A stretch of 64,000 nt of DNA, taken from contig DYFV01000016.1 of the NCBI GenBank assembly GCA_020725025.1, forward strand, positions 1-64,000, read 5' to 3'. Numbering within the stretch: position 1 is the stretch's first letter; the number at the start of each line of letters is the position of its first letter. Source of the DNA: Azoarcus sp. GTDB lineage: Bacteria; Pseudomonadota; Gammaproteobacteria; Burkholderiales; Rhodocyclaceae. A model generated the notes under the pieces. The model was given only the letters and a program-made list of their open reading frames with translations, made no database searches and was not told where the DNA came from. A program made the translations under genes and the position numbers. Shown in pieces: positions 58,017-64,000 of the stretch.

Positions 58017-61001
58017 ATGGCCACACTGGAGCTCAAATTCCTGGGCGAGTTCGGCGTCTTCCGCGACGGCCGTGCCTTGCCGCTGCCGCCGTCGAAGAAG
58101 ACCCGCGCGCTGCTCGCCTACCTGTGCCTGAACGCCAGGAAGTTGCGGCGGGAGCATCTGTGCGAGCTGCTCTGGGAGGTGCCGGACGATCCCCGCGGCT
58201 CGCTGCGCTGGAGCCTGTCCAAGCTGCGCCGCCTGCTCGAGGACGACGGCCGGGAGCGCATCGTCGCCGACCGCACCCACGTGGCCCTCGACGCCGACGG
58301 CCTCGCCATCGACTGCACGGCGCTGCAGGCGCTGGCGGCGGGCGATCTCCGGCAGGCCTCGACCGAGGCGCTGGAGCACGCCGCGGCGAGCTACGCGGGC
58401 AGCTTCCTCGAAGGCCTGGAATTCACCGACTTCCACGATTTCCATGCCTGGTGCGTCGCCGAGCGCGATCGCGCGGCCCGCGCGCAGGCGGCCGTACTCC
58501 AGGAGCTGGTGAGCCGGCTGGCGGACGATCCCGAGCGGGCCCTGCCCCACGCCCGTGCACTGGCCGGCATCGCCCCCTACGACGAGACGGCCCGCGCCAC
58601 GCTGATCCGCCTGCTGGTGGCGGCCCGCCACGTGGAGGAAGCGGAGCAGCAGCTGCAGCTGGGCATGCGCGTGCTCAGAGAGGCGGGGATCGCATCCACC
58701 GGGGCCTTGCTGCAGGCGCGCCGCGGCCCGATTCCGGCGGCCGTACCGAGGGCTGCGTCCCCCGCACCGGCTCCGGCGCCGCCCGCCCGGGTGCCGGTGG
58801 ACGACGGGACGCTGGTCGGGCGCGAGGAAGAGCGGCGCATGCTCGCCGATGCCCTGCCGGGGAGCACCGCCAATCGGGCCGAGGCCATCCTGCTGCGCGG
58901 CGAACCGGGCATGGGCAAATCGCGCCTGCTCGACTGGCTGGCCGAGCGCGCCCGCGCCGCCGGCCTCCCCGTGCTGCGCGCCAGCGCGTTCGAGACCGAA
59001 GCCATCCGGCCCTTCGCCCTCTGGATAGATGCCCTGCGCGCCCGCGGGGCCGAGACCGCGCAGCGCGTCTTCGGAGACATGCGGGCGGACAACCGCGACC
59101 GCCTCTTCGCCGGGCTGAGCGATCTGGTCGCGGCCGACACGCAGCGACATGGCGCGGTGTTGATGTTCGACGACGTGCACTGGTGCGACGAGTCCAGCGC
59201 GGCCGCCCTGCACTACGTCATGCGCATCAATGGCGAGCGGCCGGTGCTGGCCGTGCTGGCCACCCGCGAATCCGAGCTGCGCGACAACCTGCCGCTCCAG
59301 CAGGCCCTGCGCGGCCTGCGCCGCGACGGGCTGCTGCGGGAGCTGAAGCTGGAACCCCTGACCGAATCGGCCATCGCCGAGCTGATCCGCATCCGGGCAC
59401 CCGGCGCCGATACCCCGCGCCTCGCCCGCGAGTGCGGCGGCAACCCCCTGCTGGCGCTGGAGCTCGCCCGTGCCGAGCGCGAGGGCGGCACCGACACCGG
59501 CGGCTCCCTCGAGGAGCTGGTGCGCGAACGGCTGGCCCGCTTCGACCCGGAGGGTGCCGAGGTACTGCGCTGGGCGGCGGTGCTCAGCCCGCGCCTGGAG
59601 CTGTCCGCCCTCGCGCACCTCGCCGGCCTGGACCCGGCAAGCGTCGGGCGCGCGCTGGAGAAGGCCGAGCACCAGGCCATCCTCCGCAGCACGGACGGGG
59701 GCGGCCTACGCTTCGCCCACGATCTCATCGCGCGCGCCGTCTACATGGAGATTTCGCCGGTGCGCCGCCAGCTCATGCATCGCCGCGTCGCCGAATGGAT
59801 GGAGCAGGATCTCGCCTTCGAGCTGTCCCGCGCCGCCGACCTGGCCCATCACGCCACCCACAGCGGCGACCCCGGTCTCGCCGCCCGCGCGCTGGTGTCC
59901 GCCGGCCGGCTGTGCCTGCGCTTCTTCGCCAACGAGGATGCCCTGTCCCTTGCGAAGAAGGGCCTGCAGCTGGCCGAGCAGCTGCCGGCGGCCGAGCGGG
60001 TGCGAGTGGCCATCGACCTGCACGACGTCATGCTCTCGGCCGCGCCCCCGGAAGACTGGCAGGACGCCGCCCAGCGCTTCACGGCGCTCGCGGAACAGGC
60101 GCTGGACCACGGCGCGCCGGCCCACGCGCGCCAGGCCTACCAGATGGCCTCCTGGCTGCGCTGGGCCCACGGGCATTGGGCCGGGGCGCGGGAGCAGTCG
60201 CTGCAGTCCGAGCGCGCGGTGCGCGGCGGCAGCGACCTCGACCAGATCGTCGGCATGGCCGAGACGGCCAAATGCCTGGCCATGCTGGAGCGGGACCTGG
60301 CCCAGGCCGACGCCATGCTCATGGAAGCCCAGTCGCTCGCGAGCCGCCGGCGCTTCGCCCACCGGGCGATTCCCGCCGGACTGGGCATGCTGCGCTTCTA
60401 TGAAAATCGCCTGGAGGAAGCCGAGGAGCTCTTCCTGCAGGCCCGCACCCTGTGCAAGTCGGCGGGCGACCGGATCAACGAATACCAGGCAGGCGAGTAT
60501 CTTGTGATGGTCGACGTCCAGCGCGGCCGCTGGCAGGCCGCGCGCGAGCGCTGCAACGAGCTGGTGCTGCTGGGCGAGAAGCTGCGCGTGGGCAGCGAGG
60601 CGCCCTTCGCGCACGCCCTGCTCGGCCTGTGCGCCTATGCCCTCGACGACGAGCCGGCGGCGCTGGATGCCGCCCTGGAGGACCTGCGCCTGGCCGACGC
60701 GAAGCACCGCCTGGCCTACGTGCAGACCCGCGCGGCCCTGCTCGACTGCGAGCGCGGCCGCCATGATGCCGCCCAGGCACGCGCGGACGAGGCCTTGTCC
60801 TGCGCCCGCGCCCTGGAGCGCGCGACCGAGATGGTGGTGGCCCATGCGGTGCTCTCCCAGTGCGCGCTCGCGGGCGGCGACCAGGCCGGCGGGCAGGCCC
60901 ACCTCGACGCGCTGGCGCAGCTCGAGCGGGAGGGCGCGGCCGCCTGGGCGCTGGAGATCGCCCGTCGGGCCAAGGAATGCGGGAGGACGCAGCATGCCTG
61001 A
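58017..61001 (+). CDS. SARP-type transcriptional regulator with AAA ATPase and helical repeats
   Basis: A 994-residue regulator like the large AfsR/SARP proteins: an OmpR-like DNA-binding domain (about 1-95, LGEFGVFRDGRALPLPPSKK), a BTAD domain (about 95-245), an AAA-type ATPase with Walker A GEPGMGKS from residue 295 and Walker B VLMFDDVHW near 381-388, then a long all-helical TPR-like region to the end. SARPs generally activate specialised-metabolism genes in actinomycetes and are rare in Proteobacteria. Its stop overlaps the DUF4242 start, so it heads its own operon, and it is divergent from the cysteine synthase-glutaredoxin operon; both are natural targets. The signal sensed by the helical region is unknown. 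Confidence 0.9.
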   Translation: MATLELKFLGEFGVFRDGRALPLPPSKKTRALLAYLCLNARKLRREHLCELLWEVPDDPRGSLRWSLSKLRRLLEDDGRERIVADRTHVALDADGLAIDCTALQALAAGDLRQASTEALEHAAASYAGSFLEGLEFTDFHDFHAWCVAERDRAARAQAAVLQELVSRLADDPERALPHARALAGIAPYDETARATLIRLLVAARHVEEAEQQLQLGMRVLREAGIASTGALLQARRGPIPAAVPRAASPAPAPAPPARVPVDDGTLVGREEERRMLADALPGSTANRAEAILLRGEPGMGKSRLLDWLAERARAAGLPVLRASAFETEAIRPFALWIDALRARGAETAQRVFGDMRADNRDRLFAGLSDLVAADTQRHGAVLMFDDVHWCDESSAAALHYVMRINGERPVLAVLATRESELRDNLPLQQALRGLRRDGLLRELKLEPLTESAIAELIRIRAPGADTPRLARECGGNPLLALELARAEREGGTDTGGSLEELVRERLARFDPEGAEVLRWAAVLSPRLELSALAHLAGLDPASVGRALEKAEHQAILRSTDGGGLRFAHDLIARAVYMEISPVRRQLMHRRVAEWMEQDLAFELSRAADLAHHATHSGDPGLAARALVSAGRLCLRFFANEDALSLAKKGLQLAEQLPAAERVRVAIDLHDVMLSAAPPEDWQDAAQRFTALAEQALDHGAPAHARQAYQMASWLRWAHGHWAGAREQSLQSERAVRGGSDLDQIVGMAETAKCLAMLERDLAQADAMLMEAQSLASRRRFAHRAIPAGLGMLRFYENRLEEAEELFLQARTLCKSAGDRINEYQAGEYLVMVDVQRGRWQAARERCNELVLLGEKLRVGSEAPFAHALLGLCAYALDDEPAALDAALEDLRLADAKHRLAYVQTRAALLDCERGRHDAAQARADEALSCARALERATEMVVAHAVLSQCALAGGDQAGGQAHLDALAQLEREGAAAWALEIARRAKECGRTQHA

Positions 61002-61530
61002 GCTCTTCCTGGAACGGGATTTCGATCCGCCCCTGCTCGCCGCCGCCGTGCGCGCAGTCAGCCGGAGCCTGCAGGAACAGGGATGCCTCGATCTCCACCG
61101 GGTCGAGTGGGCGGGCAGCCTGCTGTCGGCCGACGGCCGCAAGATGGTGTGCCGCTTTCGTGCCGCCGATGCGGAATCGGTGCGCATCGTGCTGCGCACC
61201 GTGGGTGTGGCGGACATGAGCCGCCTGTGGCCCGGCACCCGGCACGACCGGCCGGGCCTCACCGAGGCGGAGAGCGCAGCGGCCAATGTGCTGGTGCGGC
61301 GGCGCTTCGAACAACCGGTCACGCTCGAAGAGATCCAGGCCCGCGAGGACGCCGGCGCCTGGTGCCTCGAGGCGCGGAGGGTGAAGTTCATCCGGACCTT
61401 CTTCTCGACCGACTGCCGCCGCATGATCTGCCTCTACCAGGCGCCGGACGCCGAGTCGGTGCGCCAGGCCCAGCGCCAGGCCGGCATGCCGGTCGAAGAC
61501 GTGTGGGCCTTCAACGCCGTCCTGCCCTGA
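60994..61530 (+). CDS. two-repeat DUF4242 (SCO4226-like) protein
   Basis: A 178-residue protein with two DUF4242-type domains: repeat 1 about 1-88 (ELFLERDFDPPL ... DGRKMVCRFRAADAESVR) and repeat 2 about 98-178 (LVRRRFEQPVTLEE ... CRRMICLYQAPDAESVR). The known relative SCO4226 is a small nickel-binding ferredoxin-like protein. The aligned block RRMVCxFxAPDAESVR is kept in both repeats. GGAGGA precedes the ATG at 60994, which overlaps the end of the SARP gene by 8 bases. A second, related gene at 63570 ends the visible operon. A metal- or small-molecule-binding role is inference. Confidence 0.82.
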   Translation: MPELFLERDFDPPLLAAAVRAVSRSLQEQGCLDLHRVEWAGSLLSADGRKMVCRFRAADAESVRIVLRTVGVADMSRLWPGTRHDRPGLTEAESAAANVLVRRRFEQPVTLEEIQAREDAGAWCLEARRVKFIRTFFSTDCRRMICLYQAPDAESVRQAQRQAGMPVEDVWAFNAVLP

Positions 61531-61681
61531 ACCGGCAGCGCCGGCCCTTCGCTCCGCAGATTCCACGCCGAACCCGAAAAAACCACGGGCGCTTTCACGC
61601 TGGCTCCAACGCACGAGGCCGAAAGTGGCACCGTCCGACGCGCAATCGGGCGTTTCCCACCCAACCTCAAGGAGACAGCAC

Positions 61682-62242
61682 ATGGATACCAGGACCGTCA
61701 TGGCCGACAACGGCGTCAACGTCGAAGCCCTCCTCGGCGCCCGCGAAGCGCTTTCCCAGGCCCCTGCGGCCGCCCGCTTCAACTGGCGCGCGAGCTGCGA
61801 GTGGGTCAAGGGCACCCACGCCCGCACCACCATCGACGGCTTCTTCGGACTGGGCGAGGAGCAGCGGCACAAGCAGATGCATCGGGTTGAGACCGACCAC
61901 CCGGAGCTCTTCGCCTCCGAGGACCACGGCGCCACGCCGGTGGAGATCGTGCTCGCCGGCCTCGCCGGTTGCCTCACCGCGGGCATCGCGGCGGTGGCGC
62001 AGAACCGCAACATCCAGCTGCGCTCGGTCAAGGCCACCCTGGAGGCGGGCATGGACCTGCAGGGGATCCTGGGCATCGACAGCGACGTGCGCAACGGCTT
62101 CGACGGCGTGAAGGTGACCTACACGATCGACGCCGACGCCAGCCGCGAGGAGATCGAGGCCCTGGTGGCGCAGTCGCAGAAGCGCTCGGCGGTTTTCGAT
62201 ATCATCACCAACCCGACCGACGTGTCGGTGATGGTGGCATGA
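61682..62242 (+). CDS. OsmC-family protein
   Basis: A 186-residue OsmC/Ohr-type fold protein: RFNWRASCEWVKGTHART, the first reactive Cys in LAGLAGCLTAGIAAVAQNR, and QKRSAVFDIITNPTDVSVM, where a second catalytic Cys of Ohr/OsmC would lie but Ser is present. With one Cys it may bind or transfer thiols rather than reduce peroxides by the classical disulfide route. GGAG precedes the ATG at 61682, 150 bases after the DUF4242 gene. Its stop overlaps the flavin monooxygenase start (ATGA), so the two are translated together. Confidence 0.88.
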   Translation: MDTRTVMADNGVNVEALLGAREALSQAPAAARFNWRASCEWVKGTHARTTIDGFFGLGEEQRHKQMHRVETDHPELFASEDHGATPVEIVLAGLAGCLTAGIAAVAQNRNIQLRSVKATLEAGMDLQGILGIDSDVRNGFDGVKVTYTIDADASREEIEALVAQSQKRSAVFDIITNPTDVSVMVA

Positions 62243-63573
62243 ACGCCGCGCTCACCCGGCTCGCAGCGGGCGCCGGTGGGCGCCCGCTGGCGCGCAGCAA
62301 AGACGTGGTGGTGATCGGCGCCGGCCACAGCGGCCTCGCCATGAGCCACTGCCTCGCCGCGCGCGGCATCGACCACGTCGTGCTGGAACGCGGCGAGGTG
62401 GCCAACGCCTGGCGCCACGAGCGCTGGGATTCGCTGCGCCTGCTCACCCCGAACTGGCTCAGCCGGCTGCCGGGATACCGCTACACCGGCGACGACCCGG
62501 ACGGCTACATGAGCTGCGAGGAGGTCGTCGCCTTCATCGCCGGCTACGCCCGCGTGAGCGCGGCACCCGTGCGCACGGGCACGACCGTGACCGGGGTGCG
62601 GGCCGACGGCGCCGGCTACCGGGTGAGCACCGACCGCGGCGACTGGCGCTGCCGCGCGGTGGTCGTCGCCAGCGGCGCCTTCGGCCGGCCGGTGGTGCCG
62701 CGGCTCGCGGCCGACCTGCCCCCGGACGTCGCCCAGCTCACGCCCTTCGGCTACCGCAATCCCGGGCAGCTCGAGGACGGCGGCGTGCTGGTGGTGGGCG
62801 CCTCGGCCACCGGCCTGCAACTCGCGGACGAGATCCGGCGCGCCGGCCACCCGGTCACGATCGCCGTGGGCGAGCACGTGCGCATGCCCCGGGTCTATCG
62901 CGGCCGCGACATCCAGTGGTGGCTCCATGCCGCGGGCTTCCTCGACGAGCGCTACGACGCCCTGCGCAATGGCCGCGACGACCTCGCCCGCGCCCGCGCC
63001 GTGGCCTCGCCGCAACTGGTGGGCTCGCGCGAGCGGCCCATCATGGACCTCAACGCGCTCGCCGCGGAAGGCGCGCGCATCGTCGGGCGCCTGGCCGGCG
63101 TGCGCGACGGCAAGGCGCTCTTCTCCGGGTCGCTGCGCAACGTCTGCGCGCTGGCCGACCTGAAGATGAACCGGCTGCTCGCCGCGCTGGACGACTGGGC
63201 GGCGGCATCCGGACAGATCGACGCCACGATGCCCGGCGAGCGCTTCGACGCCACGCGCATCGCCGCCTCGCCCCCCACCTGCCTGGACCTGAAACGCGAA
63301 GGCATCCGCACGGTGATCTGGGCGACGGGTTTCAAGCCCGACCACTCCTGGCTCGAGGTGCCGGTGCTCGACCGCAAGGGCGGCATCCGCCACGACGGCG
63401 GCGTCGCCGACGCGCCGGGCCTGTACGTCATGGGCCTGCCCTTCCTGCGCCGGCGCAAGTCGAGCTTCATCCACGGCGCCGAGGACGACGCCCGCGAGCT
63501 CGCCGCCCATCTCGCCGGCCATCTCGACGCCCAGGCCCGCGGCTGCCGCGAGCGGGTCGCCCTCCAGCCATGA
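62239..63573 (+). CDS. flavin-dependent monooxygenase (CzcO/FMO type)
   Basis: A 444-residue flavoprotein with the FAD-binding motif VVVIGAGHSGLAMS (about 23-36), NADPH-binding motif VLVVGASATGLQLAD (about 184-198), and IWATGFKPDHSW near the C-terminus. This is typical of FMO/Baeyer-Villiger-like monooxygenases of the CzcO group. The segment after FAD, VLERGEVANAWRHERWDSL, is also typical. The substrate is unknown; S- or N-oxygenation or ketone oxidation are possible. It overlaps OsmC at its start and the next DUF4242 gene at its end (ATGA), in the SARP operon. Confidence 0.9.
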   Translation: MNAALTRLAAGAGGRPLARSKDVVVIGAGHSGLAMSHCLAARGIDHVVLERGEVANAWRHERWDSLRLLTPNWLSRLPGYRYTGDDPDGYMSCEEVVAFIAGYARVSAAPVRTGTTVTGVRADGAGYRVSTDRGDWRCRAVVVASGAFGRPVVPRLAADLPPDVAQLTPFGYRNPGQLEDGGVLVVGASATGLQLADEIRRAGHPVTIAVGEHVRMPRVYRGRDIQWWLHAAGFLDERYDALRNGRDDLARARAVASPQLVGSRERPIMDLNALAAEGARIVGRLAGVRDGKALFSGSLRNVCALADLKMNRLLAALDDWAAASGQIDATMPGERFDATRIAASPPTCLDLKREGIRTVIWATGFKPDHSWLEVPVLDRKGGIRHDGGVADAPGLYVMGLPFLRRRKSSFIHGAEDDARELAAHLAGHLDAQARGCRERVALQP

Positions 63574-64000
63574 CCGCGGGGCCCGACATTGCCATGACCG
63601 ACGTGGTCTGGGTGTGCGACGGCGAGACCTCGGACTGCGCCGGCCTCGCGCAGGCGATGGTCGACGGCGCCTGCCTGGGCCTGCACCGGGTCCGCTGGCG
63701 CGAGGCCTACCTGGCCGAGGGCGCGCATCGGATGGTGTGCCGTTTTCGGGCACCCGACGCGGAGTCCGTGCGCCTGGCCTTGCACTTGGCCGGGGCCGGC
63801 GAGGGCGTCTGGACCGCCACCCTCGTCGGATCCGGAGGCGCCGAGGCCAACCTGGTACTGGAACGCGAGTTCCCCCAGCCCCTGCGCGGCGACCCGCGCC
63901 GCGCGCTCGCCCTCGCCCGCGCCGAATGCCTGGAGGCCTGCGGCGTCGAGCCCCTGCATGTCATGATCTCCCTCGACCGGCGCCACGCGATATGCCTCTG
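63570..64000 (+). CDS. second two-repeat DUF4242 protein (3' partial)
   Basis: The frame continues past the right edge; 143 codons are visible. Repeat 1 (about 10-85) has RMVCRFRAPDAESVRLALHLAG, cut here to the recognisable core; repeat 2 begins about residue 92 (LVLEREFPQPLRGD) and runs into SLDRRHAICL at the edge. Relative to the paralogue at 60994 the first repeat has lost the conserved SxDxR turn and its N-terminal strand is rewritten (VWVCDGETSDCAG), so the two proteins have diverged. The ATG at 63570 overlaps the monooxygenase stop. Confidence 0.8.
   Translation, partial: MTAGPDIAMTDVVWVCDGETSDCAGLAQAMVDGACLGLHRVRWREAYLAEGAHRMVCRFRAPDAESVRLALHLAGAGEGVWTATLVGSGGAEANLVLEREFPQPLRGDPRRALALARAECLEACGVEPLHVMISLDRRHAICL

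Overview
The window is very GC-rich, densely coded DNA, most likely from a free-living, PHB-storing, chemotactic member of the Pseudomonadota. PhaB, the phasin, the 3-hydroxybutyrate oligomer hydrolase and the acetone carboxylase look betaproteobacterial (Rhodocyclales or Burkholderiales type), but a gammaproteobacterium cannot be excluded from this DNA alone. I saw no rRNA, tRNA, CRISPR array, insertion sequence or prophage.

Region 1 (1-12408, plus strand) is an alpha-glucan/trehalose operon of four overlapping or abutting genes: a trehalose synthase-maltokinase fusion (cut by the left edge), GlgX, TreZ and an unusual MalQ-TreY fusion. Together they interconvert glycogen, maltodextrin, maltose and trehalose. 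A short degenerate EAL protein follows behind a possible sigma-54 promoter.

Region 2 (13467-23345, minus strand) is an acetone carboxylase locus: acxA-acxB-acxC, an intrinsic terminator, an AMP-forming acetoacetate/acyl-CoA ligase, and an AcxR/AcoR-type sigma-54 activator. A well-matched -24/-12 promoter precedes acxA, with two palindromes further upstream. Acetone would be carboxylated to acetoacetate and activated to acetoacetyl-CoA, which phaB, a phasin and a 3HB-oligomer hydrolase near 40.7-47 kb connect to PHB storage.

Region 3 (23445-44062) is rich in signalling: a PAS kinase and a FixJ/LuxR regulator placed divergently, a chemosensory operon (CheY-like, MCP, STAS, CheA, MCP, CheW, CheR; no CheB or CheD), a hybrid kinase, a GST, exported MsrA/MsrB, a DUF3750 protein, and two closely related PAS hybrid kinases on either side of phaB and a LuxR-type regulator. 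One of these kinases is separated from its receiver domain by a one-base frameshift in a run of five C.

Region 4 (44141-53734) holds the phasin, the oligomer hydrolase, a LuxR regulator, an Epd-like dehydrogenase, a secreted lectin-like protein, an orphan pstS with a possible Pho box, an EthD-like protein and another chemoreceptor.

Region 5 (53971-64000) is the least familiar part. A SARP-type regulator (OmpR-like DNA-binding, BTAD, AAA ATPase, helical repeats), a class rare in Proteobacteria, begins an operon with a two-repeat DUF4242 protein, an OsmC protein, a flavin monooxygenase and a second DUF4242 protein cut by the right edge. Divergent from it is an operon of a cysteine synthase-glutaredoxin fusion, an isopenicillin-N-synthase-like Fe(II) oxygenase and an AhpD/CMD-like protein. 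I propose this as the candidate undescribed system: a SARP-controlled thiol/redox or small-molecule pathway.
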